Below are positions 24,849 to 32,351 of a stretch of DNA of 32,351 nucleotides, piece after piece. A model generated the notes under the pieces. The model did not search any database. It worked only from the letters and a program-made list of their open reading frames with translations, and was not told where the DNA came from. Location of the stretch: positions 1 to 32,351 of the forward strand of contig CAMJFD010000006.1 of the NCBI GenBank assembly GCA_946404845.1. The letters run 5' to 3'. Made by a program: the position numbers and the translations under genes. Origin of the DNA: an uncultured Butyrivibrio sp. Lineage in GTDB: Bacteria; Bacillota; Clostridia; Lachnospirales; Lachnospiraceae. How positions within the stretch are numbered: position 1 is the stretch's first letter; every line of letters begins with the position of its first letter.

Positions 24849-26156
24849 ATGGTATTTGATATTACTAGTTATGGAGCAATTCCGGACGGAATTACAAATA
24901 ATTCAGCAGCTATCCAGAAGGCAATAGATGAGTGCAGCGTAAATGGGGGACGAGTTGTGATTCCAGCAGGAAGGTTTCTGTCTGGCAGCATACGACTCAG
25001 ATCCAATGTTGACTTGCATCTGGAGAGCGGCGCGGAACTGATTTCTAGTGTGAATCAGGATGATATGATTGATTTTTCCAAGGATTTTGAGGATGACAAT
25101 GAGGATACAGGATGGGAAGGCGGATGCTTCATCTTTGCTGCACATGAGCAAAACGTGTCTATTACAGGTTATGGCAAGATTGATGGACAGGGCAGAATGT
25201 CATTCTATGATGATGATTCTGACTCAGGCTACGGAGAGTGTCCGCTGGCTATAAAGGGATTTAGACCGAGGATGAGCTTTCTGGAGGATATCGATAACCT
25301 GACAATTAGCGATGTCACTTTTTACGATGCGGCATATTGGACAGTTCATATGGCAGGGTGCAAAAATGTTCTCATCGAAAATATCAGAATTCTCAATAAC
25401 GACAGGGCACCGAACAATGATGGTATCGATCCGGATTCATGCAAAAATGTCATCATCAGAGGATGCATCATCGAAGGAGGTGATGATTCTGTTGTCTTAA
25501 AGGCAACAGGGCCGATGAGCAGGAAATACGGTGACTGCGAGAATATCGTAATCTCAGATTGTATTATGAAATCCCGTTCATGTGCACTTAAGATTGGAAC
25601 GGAGACACATGGAAATATTCATCATGTAATTCTGGCAGACTGTATATTAAAAGACTGTAACAGGGGATTTGGTATCTGGTCAAGAGATGGTGGTGAGATT
25701 CACGACATTACGATACACAACATTCAGGGTAATACCAGACGTTACTCCAATTGCACAACGAGAGATACCGGGATACATATCTGGTGGGGCAAAGGAGATC
25801 CTGTTTATATTTCAGCAACTAAGCGAGAAGGCGTCGACAGGGTTCCTGGCAGAATCTACAATATTGGTCTTGAAAATCTGCAGCTAATATCTGAAGGTAT
25901 GATCGTGATTGCAGGTGAGGAATATAGCAGAATTCAAAATGTCAGCATTAAGAATTCGAGAATTGTCTATAAAAAGCAGAGTCCACATGACGTTACATTT
26001 ATAGATGAGATGCCATCTGCAAGGGGCTGCTATCATCACATACCAGGATATGCCTATATTAGATGTGCAGATGACGTGGATATTGACTTTGATAAATGTT
26101 TTGAAATCGATGAGAGTATGGGTGAAGTATTTATAACAGAAGTATTTGAAGAATGA
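24849..26156 (+). CDS. Cytoplasmic GH28 polygalacturonase-family enzyme
   Basis: Right-handed beta-helix glycosidase of 435 residues, no signal peptide. ATG 24849 is preceded by GGGAGG at five bases; an in-frame TTG (24834) is rejected. The opening VFDITSYGAIPDGITNNSAAIQKAID and GGRVVIPAG are typical of pectin-active beta-helix proteins. Catalytic aspartates of GH28 are present: D191 in NNDGID and D212-D213 in GGDDS. The later canonical GHG and RIK motifs are replaced by SCALKIGTE and RGFGIWSRDGG, which points to an exo-acting or non-homogalacturonan subtype such as rhamno- or xylogalacturonan-related enzymes. The cytoplasmic location fits a role on imported oligosaccharides. Followed by a strong hairpin. 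Confidence 0.88.
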   Translation: MVFDITSYGAIPDGITNNSAAIQKAIDECSVNGGRVVIPAGRFLSGSIRLRSNVDLHLESGAELISSVNQDDMIDFSKDFEDDNEDTGWEGGCFIFAAHEQNVSITGYGKIDGQGRMSFYDDDSDSGYGECPLAIKGFRPRMSFLEDIDNLTISDVTFYDAAYWTVHMAGCKNVLIENIRILNNDRAPNNDGIDPDSCKNVIIRGCIIEGGDDSVVLKATGPMSRKYGDCENIVISDCIMKSRSCALKIGTETHGNIHHVILADCILKDCNRGFGIWSRDGGEIHDITIHNIQGNTRRYSNCTTRDTGIHIWWGKGDPVYISATKREGVDRVPGRIYNIGLENLQLISEGMIVIAGEEYSRIQNVSIKNSRIVYKKQSPHDVTFIDEMPSARGCYHHIPGYAYIRCADDVDIDFDKCFEIDESMGEVFITEVFEE

Positions 26157-26168
26157 CCCTAGGGGACT

Positions 26169-26219
26169 GGACGTGGTTCAAAAAGTGAACCACGTCCCCC
26201 ACCTTGCCCGGTCGTTTTT
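26169..26219 (+). terminator. Perfect 12-bp hairpin after GH28, terminator or REP-like repeat
   Basis: GGACGTGGTTCA (26169-26180) and TGAACCACGTCC (26186-26197) form a perfect stem with loop AAAAG. A T-run only appears at 26215-26219, 18 bases later, so it is not a textbook terminator. The symmetric, self-contained form suggests a dispersed palindromic repeat that also ends the operon. Confidence 0.65.
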
Positions 26220-26222
26220 CCA

Positions 26223-26242
26223 TAGTATCACCGATGATACTA
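26223..26242. promoter_or_regulatory. Inverted repeat upstream of the rarA promoter
   Basis: TAGTATCA (26223-26230) and TGATACTA (26235-26242) form a perfect 8-bp inverted repeat with a 4-base centre, next to the expected -35 region of the TATAAT at 26269-26274. It could be a repressor site or a small stem. Confidence 0.4.
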
Positions 26243-26268
26243 AGTACATATAATCTGCGTACTTGTTT

Positions 26269-26274
26269 TATAAT
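26269..26274 (+). promoter_or_regulatory. Candidate -10 box of rarA
   Basis: Perfect TATAAT about 130 bases before the rarA start; the -35 region is not recognisable and the surrounding DNA is AT-rich. Confidence 0.3.
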
Positions 26275-26402
26275 ATATATGTTGGTAGTGTATTTTTGTA
26301 ATACTTAATGTCAGTAATATATGACTTTTTGTTACTTCGATTAAAAGGTCATGATCGTTTCTGATTTACAATTAAACATATATAATATCGAGGTGATAGA
26401 CA

Positions 26403-27785
26403 ATGGATTTATTTGAATATATGGCAGAGAATAAAAAGGAAAAAGAATCGCCGTTAGCTGCAAGGCTTCGACCACAGACTCTTGAAGAGGTTGTGGGACA
26501 AGAAGACATAATTGGCAAGAACAAGTTATTGTACAGGGCAATTAAGGCGGACCGTCTGAGCTCAATCATTTTTTACGGACCGCCAGGAGTAGGTAAGACA
26601 ACACTTGCCAAGGTTATAGCCAATACAACCGCGGCTGATTTTCATCAGGTAAACGCGACCATTGCGGGCAAAAAAGATATGGAAGAGGTTGTAGAAAAAG
26701 CCAAGAGTAACCTTGGTGGATATGGGAGAAAGACTATTCTCTTCATAGACGAGATTCATCGTTTCAACAAAGCGCAGCAGGATTTCTTATTGCCTTATGT
26801 TGAGGATGGAACGATTATTCTTATAGGAGCGACAACGGAGAACCCATATTTTGAAGTAAACGGAGCCCTTATATCAAGGTCTAGAATTTTTGAACTGAAG
26901 CCTTTATCTAAGGACAATATCTTAACTCTCATACATAGGGCGTTTGAATCTGACAGGGGAATTAAATCCTTTAATGCACAGATTACTGACGATGCGGCAG
27001 AGTTCCTTGCTGATATAGCTGATGGTGATGCAAGAGCGGCACTTAACGCAATTGAACTGGCTGCACTTACAACTGAACCTTCTGAAGACGGAATTATTCA
27101 TGTCGACCTGGAAGTTGCAGAGCAGTGCATTCAGAAAAAAGCTATAAGATATGACAAGACTGGTGATAATCATTACGATACGATTGCTGCATTTATAGAA
27201 TCGATGTGCGGATCAGACCCTGATGCTGCACTATATTATTTAGGACGTATGCTGGCAGCTGGTGAAGATGTTAAATATATAGCCAGACGCATGCTGGTGG
27301 CTGCATCAGAAGAAGTTGGAAATGCTGATCCGATGGCTATTTGTGTTGCAGCATCTGCTGCAATTGGAGTTGAACGAGTTGGTATGCCAGAAGGTAGAAT
27401 AATACTGGCTCAAGCGGCTGCATATATAGCCTCTGCGCCTAAATCAAATGCTTCATATCTTGGTATAGAAAAAGTCCTAAAGACTGTAAGAGAAACAGGT
27501 AATCTACCAATTCCACCTTATTTGCAGGATTCATCTTATAAGGGAGCAGCCAAGCTTGGACGCGGAGTAGGATATAAATATGCTCATAATTATCCAAATC
27601 ATTGGGTTGAACAACAGTATCTGCCTGATCAGATCAAAGCTGAGAGATTCTATGAACCTAATGATATAGGTCATGAAAAGGATATAAAAGAGTATTTTCG
27701 CAGCATAGGCAAAGATCCAGAACGCTATTCATATATAGATCCGTCAGAAAGTGGAAGACCTGAGAAACCATGGGAACATAATTAA
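26403..27785 (+). CDS. rarA: RarA/MgsA replication-associated AAA+ ATPase
   Basis: Clamp-loader-like AAA+ ATPase acting at stalled replication forks, 460 residues, the usual length. GAGGTGAT precedes the ATG. The start has PLAARLRPQTLEEVVGQ, typical of the family. Walker A is GPPGVGKTT (59-67, K65), Walker B ILFIDEIHR (D116-E117), sensor 1 GATTENPYFEVN, and the sensor 2 region GDARAALNAIE. The C-terminal part (about 250-440) contains the MgsA tetramerisation region with LYYLGRMLAAGEDVKYIARRM and YPNHWVEQQYLP. It is a housekeeping gene, single in its unit, with its own terminator. Confidence 0.96.
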   Translation: MDLFEYMAENKKEKESPLAARLRPQTLEEVVGQEDIIGKNKLLYRAIKADRLSSIIFYGPPGVGKTTLAKVIANTTAADFHQVNATIAGKKDMEEVVEKAKSNLGGYGRKTILFIDEIHRFNKAQQDFLLPYVEDGTIILIGATTENPYFEVNGALISRSRIFELKPLSKDNILTLIHRAFESDRGIKSFNAQITDDAAEFLADIADGDARAALNAIELAALTTEPSEDGIIHVDLEVAEQCIQKKAIRYDKTGDNHYDTIAAFIESMCGSDPDAALYYLGRMLAAGEDVKYIARRMLVAASEEVGNADPMAICVAASAAIGVERVGMPEGRIILAQAAAYIASAPKSNASYLGIEKVLKTVRETGNLPIPPYLQDSSYKGAAKLGRGVGYKYAHNYPNHWVEQQYLPDQIKAERFYEPNDIGHEKDIKEYFRSIGKDPERYSYIDPSESGRPEKPWEHN

Positions 27786-27794
27786 CACCAATTA

Positions 27795-27835
27795 AGCAGT
27801 AAGCATATTAAATATGATATGCTTACTGCTCTTTT
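27795..27835 (+). terminator. Intrinsic terminator of rarA
   Basis: AGCAGTAAGCATAT (27795-27808) and ATATGCTTACTGCT (27817-27830) form a perfect 14-bp stem with an 8-base loop, followed by CTTTT. Confidence 0.85.
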
Positions 27836-27869
27836 GCTATGCAAATATTTTATTAAGTAAAAATGCATT

Positions 27870-27935
27870 CGCGCGAAGTGAAGATGCTGCAAAAATGCAG
27901 CTGCACTCGGCGCGAGAATATCGCTAGCGATATTC
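27870..27935. repeat. Structured intergenic palindromic element
   Basis: Between the convergent rarA and YesM-like genes. Outer arms CGCGCGAAGTG (27870-27880) and CACTCGGCGCG (27904-27914) pair with two mismatches around an inner perfect stem GCTGCA-AAAA-TGCAGC (27886-27901). A separate perfect 20-bp palindrome, centred on CGCTAGCG, follows at 27916-27935. The GC-rich arms contrast with the AT-rich surroundings, which suggests a REP/MITE-like repeat. It could also help terminate the YesM gene. Confidence 0.7.
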
Positions 27936-27971
27936 TTTGTTCATGCTATAGATGATATTGCTCCTAATATT

Positions 27972-29666
27972 CTAAGTAAGTGAATCATTTATTCGTAGTA
28001 TAACGTAAGTCCCCATACCTTGAGTACTTCGGTAGGACAGACCATAATTTGTACCATAATACAGCTGGATACGTTTATTGACATTTTGAACGCCATAGCC
28101 CTTACTGTCTTTATTAAGTACATCTGCACATTCTTCTTCAGACATTCCGCGCCCATTATCCATAATTTTGAAAACTATATCTTTATCATCTCTATAGCAG
28201 GATATAGATAGTGTGGCTTGGCCAGGTGTTTCTTTATGATCAAGTCCGTGCACAATTGCATTTTCTGCGAGAGGCTGCAGCACCAGATTAGGAATCTTAT
28301 ATTCAAGCAGGGATTCATCTATATCATAATTAACTTCAAAAGATTGTGAATGCATCATTTGCTGAATAGATATATAGGACTGAGTATTATCAATCTCTTT
28401 GGCTATGGTTGTTATCTGCTGACCTTTATTGAGCATCGTTCTGTAGAAAGTTGACAGATATCTGACCATTAAACTTATATCTTTTTGACCAGCTAGTAGG
28501 GCCTTACTGTTTATAAGAGAAAGGCTGTTATATAGAAAATGTGGATTGATCTTTGACTGTAAGAGCTCAATTTCATATTGTTGCTGACGTATCTCGCCTA
28601 ACAGAACTTCGTTGATTAGATTATTAATCGTGTGCACCATCTTTTGAAAAGAAGTTATAAGGTGTCCGACTTCGTCGTGACTATCTGAACTTATATCAAT
28701 ATTATAATTTCCCTGTTCTATCTGATCTATGTTATCAGAAAGTTTGATAATAGGTGTTACTATCACTTTGGATAAAAGTCTGCTTGCCAAAAGCGTCAGA
28801 ATAATACATAGAATAATCATCCCTATGACGATATATGCAATGTTCTGAAGGGCAACGAGAACCACTTTGGTTGGACGATATATACATACCTTCCAGTCAA
28901 TATGTTCAAGGCTGTATGTGTCAGAAATATAATCACCAGACGGCGAAGCTAACAGATAAGATGCTGATTCCGCAGTAGATACGGAAGGCATACAGTTGTA
29001 TTCGTATATAATACTGTTGCCCGGACCATAGATAAAAAAGCTATAGTCGTTAGAAAACAGGCATGTTGTAGAATTAAAAAATGTATCAAGGTTAATATTC
29101 ATGCAGATAATGCTGGTTTTGGGCGAATATTGGTAATACATTTTGCAGATGAGCTGTAATGACTTATCTGCTTCTGAATAGTAAAAAAGTGGAGAAGTAC
29201 TTTCAGAAGCTATCGTATACCATTCATATTGTTCGCATTCATCTAAAGGTCTAAGTGAATCACCATGAGGGTATATGTCTACATCAGTGAAAATAGTAAT
29301 TGATTGAATATCAGTGTTTAGAGATCGCATAGTCAGAAACATAGGATCTATTATGTCATTATAAGTCAGATACATCTCATAATTTGAAGTATATTCTTTA
29401 GTTAGGGCAGAACGAAGATTTTCATTCCAGACTATGTATGTAATTATATCTACATAAGAATTCAAATTATAATCAAGCTGCATAGCTTTTTGCTGAAGTG
29501 TTTCATGCACAGCAGTTTGTTCTCTTTCTAATAAGGCAGATCTCATCTGATAGTAAGAAAAAGTTCCAAGTAGTATTGTAGGAATCAGACTTATAAGGAG
29601 ACTGATTCCTATGATTTTATTCTGAAATCTAAGATTTTTAAAAAGTTTTTTTACACGAGAAATCAT
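27972..29666 (-). CDS. YesM-type sensor histidine kinase
   Basis: Membrane sensor kinase of 564 residues. A first membrane segment (about 17-39, IIGISLLISLIPTILLGTF) and a second (about 275-300, IAYIVIGMIILCIILTLLA) flank an extracellular sensor domain of about 235 residues. A HAMP region follows, then the His_kinase domain with KINPHFLYNSL (phospho-acceptor H376), then the HATPase with LVLQPLAENAIVHG (N box) and IMDNGRGMS (G1 box). Its ATG overlaps the stop of the response-regulator gene in ATGA, with AAGGAG at seven bases, so the pair is translationally coupled. The divergent sugar-binding-protein gene is the likely target. Confidence 0.95.
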   Translation of the reverse strand: MISRVKKLFKNLRFQNKIIGISLLISLIPTILLGTFSYYQMRSALLEREQTAVHETLQQKAMQLDYNLNSYVDIITYIVWNENLRSALTKEYTSNYEMYLTYNDIIDPMFLTMRSLNTDIQSITIFTDVDIYPHGDSLRPLDECEQYEWYTIASESTSPLFYYSEADKSLQLICKMYYQYSPKTSIICMNINLDTFFNSTTCLFSNDYSFFIYGPGNSIIYEYNCMPSVSTAESASYLLASPSGDYISDTYSLEHIDWKVCIYRPTKVVLVALQNIAYIVIGMIILCIILTLLASRLLSKVIVTPIIKLSDNIDQIEQGNYNIDISSDSHDEVGHLITSFQKMVHTINNLINEVLLGEIRQQQYEIELLQSKINPHFLYNSLSLINSKALLAGQKDISLMVRYLSTFYRTMLNKGQQITTIAKEIDNTQSYISIQQMMHSQSFEVNYDIDESLLEYKIPNLVLQPLAENAIVHGLDHKETPGQATLSISCYRDDKDIVFKIMDNGRGMSEEECADVLNKDSKGYGVQNVNKRIQLYYGTNYGLSYRSTQGMGTYVILRINDSLT

Positions 29667-30772
29667 TTTGCATCTCCTTGCCTGAAGCGTTCAGGGGTAG
29701 TTCCAAACATTTTTTGAAAACTCTTGCAGAAATAGGAAGTATTGTGGAAACCTACACTTTCACTTATGTCTGTTATTTTCATATTTGTATTAAGTAATAA
29801 TTCCTGAGCCTTTTGCATTCGTATGTTTTTGATATATTTGTTCAGAGTACATCCAGTTACTGAAGAAAACATATTGCTTAGATAATTTGGATTAAGATAT
29901 GCAATATCTGCGAGGTCTGTTAACGTCAGGTCTTCTTGGTAGTGAGTTTGAATGTATTGCTCCACCTGATATATGATGTAATTAGATGAGTTCTGTTCCT
30001 GCCTGAATCTATTTACAACCATAGATGTATAGTAATTAATTAGGTTAACTATGTCTGAAAAGTGGAGAAAACTGTAAATCTCTTTTGCTGCATTTTGCCT
30101 TTCCATATCAGATACAGAAGGTAGTGCATTTAAAAGCATTGTTAGCAAAGTAGTGCATATATGGCGTATATAAATATGAGATAAATTTGGCATATCAGAG
30201 TATCTGCTTAATATATTCTGCATTACGGAGCTGAGCCTATCTGGCTGTTTTAAATTTATAGCTGTCTCAGCCTCTTTTATCAGTTGCTGCATTTCTTCAT
30301 CTGTTGCAATATGTGAACTATTAGTATTGTCAGAATTTATACTATTGTCATGAAACTGATTTTCAATGTACTGCTCAGACTTGGCATATTCAATAACATG
30401 AGAATTCATTCCATTAACAATTTCGGTTATATATTTATGGAATTCGTCCGGATCTACAGGTTTCAAAATATAGTTAACAGCTTTTAGTGACAGAGCTGCC
30501 TTAATATATGAGAAATCATCGTATCCGCTAAAAAAAAGAACATCAATATCTGGATTAGTTTCTTTAATTTTTTCAGCAAGTTCAATACCTGAGTAAAAAG
30601 GCATTTGCACATCTGAAATTAGAATATCTATATGATTGCTCTGAGACAGATTGTAGGCTTCTTTGCCATTAGAAGCTTCCAAAATATGAAAATCTATATC
30701 AAAATCTTGTAGTAGAAAACGAATCAGTTTGCGTTCATCAATTTCGTCATCTGCTATTAGAACAGTGTACAT
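29663..30772 (-). CDS. YesN-type response regulator with AraC output domain
   Basis: Response regulator of 369 residues. The receiver domain (1-120) shows the acidic pair D8-D9, phospho-acceptor D54 in ISDVQMP and the conserved Lys in ILKPVD. The middle 120-265 is a less conserved linker. The C-terminal AraC-type double helix-turn-helix (about 270-365) includes LTLTDLADIAYLNPNYLSNMF and KITDISESVGFHNTSYFCKSF, closing with FGTTPERFRQ. AGGGGG lies seven bases before the ATG. First gene of the operon, with the sensor kinase downstream. Confidence 0.95.
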   Translation of the reverse strand: MYTVLIADDEIDERKLIRFLLQDFDIDFHILEASNGKEAYNLSQSNHIDILISDVQMPFYSGIELAEKIKETNPDIDVLFFSGYDDFSYIKAALSLKAVNYILKPVDPDEFHKYITEIVNGMNSHVIEYAKSEQYIENQFHDNSINSDNTNSSHIATDEEMQQLIKEAETAINLKQPDRLSSVMQNILSRYSDMPNLSHIYIRHICTTLLTMLLNALPSVSDMERQNAAKEIYSFLHFSDIVNLINYYTSMVVNRFRQEQNSSNYIIYQVEQYIQTHYQEDLTLTDLADIAYLNPNYLSNMFSSVTGCTLNKYIKNIRMQKAQELLLNTNMKITDISESVGFHNTSYFCKSFQKMFGTTPERFRQGDAK

Positions 30773-30829
30773 AAACAGCCCCCTTAAACGATTATTAAAT
30801 GATTCTTAACTAATATTATTTAGTATGTA

Positions 30830-30838
30830 CTTATAGCA
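30830..30838 (-). promoter_or_regulatory. Extended -10 promoter of the two-component operon
   Basis: On the minus strand TGCTATAAG has the TGn extension and a five-of-six -10 box, about 58 bases before the regulator start. TTGAAT lies 21 bases further upstream, too far to be a proper -35. Confidence 0.35.
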
Positions 30839-30913
30839 TAACGGTTTTGAAGAAACATTCAAGGTAAATACAGAAGAACTGTAAAATGTGATATAAAAAT
30901 GAAAAATGTTTTA

Positions 30914-30942
30914 TTTACGGTTTATATCGATAAATATATACT
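30914..30942 (+). promoter_or_regulatory. Candidate promoter of the third binding-protein gene
   Basis: TTTACG (30914-30919) and TATACT (30937-30942) are spaced by 17 bases; the -10 matches five of six and the -35 four of six. The start would give a leader of about 45 bases. The weak -35 fits activation by the divergent response regulator. Confidence 0.45.
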
Positions 30943-30992
30943 CAAGTTACAAACGTTGCAGCGGGATTTGAAATGAAGGAGGAAGAAAAGAA

Positions 30993-32351
30993 GTGAAAAG
31001 AAAGTTACTTGGTAAAGTACTGTGTTTAGCAGTTTCCACATCATTAGTAGCATCTCTGAGTGCCTGCAGCATGAGTTCAGCTCAGGAGAGTGCAGAAGGG
31101 GCTTCAGATGAAGTAAGCGGTGCAATTGAAGTGACAATGGGCAGACAGACGCTTCAGAATGTTAGTTTTCCTGAAGGTGATTCCTATGAGGATAATGCAT
31201 ATATGAGAATGACTCAAAAAGAGTTGAATATAAAAATTGTTGATGAGTTTGAAGCAAATGGTGATGACTATGACAGGCAGGTTTCACTGGCTCTTTCATC
31301 TGGAGAGATTCCTGACATTATGAAGGTAGGAAGTAGGGATGAACTTCGCGAGCTATATGAAAATGATCTGATAGCTGATCTGACTGATGTATATGAGGAG
31401 TATGGAAGTGATTATCTTAAAAGTCTGTATGATTCATATGATGGAAGAGCACTTGCAGATGTTACTTATGATGGGCAGATGATGGCAATTCCAGGCACAG
31501 GTGGTGATCCAGGCCCTAGTATTGTATGGGTTAGAAGTGACTGGACAAGTGAACTGGGAATTACTCTTGATGAGGACGGTAATGGATGTATTACTATAGA
31601 TGAACTAGAGAATCTGGCAAAAGAATTTATGGCTCAGAACCCAGAAAATGCAGAAAATCCAGTGGGCATGGCATTTGCACCATGGCTTACAAGTGATGGT
31701 TCTGATGGAACATTTAGTATGAATGCTATAGCTTATTCTCTTGGTGCATTCCCTAAGAGATGGCTTGTAAATGAAGATGGAACAATATCATATGGTTCAA
31801 CTTCACAGGAGATGAAAGATACACTTGAAATTGCAGCCAGATGGTTTCAGGAAGGTATACTTGATCCACAGGTAGGAACAAGAACATGGGATGATATTAC
31901 AGCGCTTCTTGCTAATGGACAGTGCGGTATAGCTATGGGTACATGGCATATTCCAGATTGGCTTCTTAATAATGTATATGCGATGAATGATAAGGCTGTA
32001 TTTGATGCATATGTAGTGGAAGGTCTGGATGGCAAGGTTGCATGTACACATGGTAATGCAACAGGCGGATATATTGTAGTTAGTAAGAAATTCAAACATC
32101 CAGAAGTAGCAATAGAAATTGCAAATCTGTTCTATGACAGACTTGTTAATGATAAAGAACTCCTGGAAGAATATCCAGAAGTCAAATCTTATGTAGAAAA
32201 TGCAATGGATGGTTCAGCAAGACCATTTAACATAGAAATAACTGCATATACAGATCTATTAGATAATTATCAGGAAATCAAAAAATGCATTGATGGTGAG
32301 ATTACTATAGATGATGTCAAATCAATTGAACAGAGTAATAATGTGACTAAA
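30993..32351 (+). CDS. ABC sugar transporter binding lipoprotein, LipO/AlgQ-like (truncated by window end)
   Basis: The first 453 residues of a solute-binding lipoprotein; the frame runs open off the right edge. The start is GTG 30993, ten bases after AAGGAGG, and gives a basic, hydrophobic signal ending in the lipobox LSAC (C25). A short Ser/Glu/Ala spacer follows, not the long Thr/Glu linker of the other two binding proteins. The domain resembles LipO/YtcQ-type proteins that usually travel with YesMN regulators: LNIKIVDEFEANGDDYDRQV, IPDIMKVG, then LDEDGNGCITIDELENL at about 192-208, an EF-hand-like calcium loop as known in alginate-binding AlgQ proteins. The late Trp-rich part (GTWHIPDWL) is sugar-binding in character. 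Substrate unknown; permeases probably lie beyond the window. Confidence 0.9.
   Translation, partial: MKRKLLGKVLCLAVSTSLVASLSACSMSSAQESAEGASDEVSGAIEVTMGRQTLQNVSFPEGDSYEDNAYMRMTQKELNIKIVDEFEANGDDYDRQVSLALSSGEIPDIMKVGSRDELRELYENDLIADLTDVYEEYGSDYLKSLYDSYDGRALADVTYDGQMMAIPGTGGDPGPSIVWVRSDWTSELGITLDEDGNGCITIDELENLAKEFMAQNPENAENPVGMAFAPWLTSDGSDGTFSMNAIAYSLGAFPKRWLVNEDGTISYGSTSQEMKDTLEIAARWFQEGILDPQVGTRTWDDITALLANGQCGIAMGTWHIPDWLLNNVYAMNDKAVFDAYVVEGLDGKVACTHGNATGGYIVVSKKFKHPEVAIEIANLFYDRLVNDKELLEEYPEVKSYVENAMDGSARPFNIEITAYTDLLDNYQEIKKCIDGEITIDDVKSIEQSNNVTK

Overview
The window looks like a chromosomal segment of a plant-polysaccharide-degrading Firmicute, most likely a Lachnospiraceae member of the Butyrivibrio/Pseudobutyrivibrio kind. 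This is inferred from the AT-rich sequence, strong AGGAGG-type ribosome sites, lipoprotein binding proteins with Thr/Glu-rich linkers, ABC sugar permeases without a local ATPase, AraC and YesMN-type regulators, and a GH3 enzyme with the inverted domain order described for Butyrivibrio beta-glucosidase.

Region 1 (about 1-13950) reads as a beta-1,3-glucan (laminarin-like) utilisation locus. A secreted multi-domain GH16 endoglucanase (347-3712) is followed by a cytoplasmic permuted GH3 beta-glucosidase (3815-6631) and a GH94 phosphorylase (6648-9368), ending at a terminator. A convergent AraC regulator (9467-10252) then faces a divergent transporter operon: a lipoprotein binding protein and two permeases (10454-13848). 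The proposed flow is outside cleavage, import of oligosaccharides, then hydrolysis or phosphorolysis inside.

Region 2 (about 13950-16050) is a minus-strand ktrB-ktrA potassium uptake operon, set off by back-to-back terminators.

Region 3 (about 16200-26200) is a second glycan locus. A cupin-AraC regulator (minus) diverges from a binding-protein/permease/permease/GH43 operon (17330-22607). An 811-base gap with three kinds of tandem repeat follows, then an unassigned six-hairpin glycosidase-like protein (23419-24825) and a cytoplasmic GH28 (24849-26156). GH28 plus GH43 suggests pectic oligosaccharides such as xylogalacturonan or arabinose-bearing fragments; this is inference.

Region 4 (about 26200-32351) holds rarA, a structured intergenic element, a minus-strand YesN/YesM two-component pair, and a divergent third binding protein that runs off the window end.

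The most unusual points are: a carbohydrate-binding domain that appears circularly permuted and nested inside the GH16 fold; a cationic amphipathic C-terminal tail on the same enzyme; the 63-bp repeat array at 22740-23015, whose units keep both a peptide frame and an RNA hairpin; the A-rich minisatellite leader behind it; and a Cys-rich GH43 with acidic low-complexity insertions.
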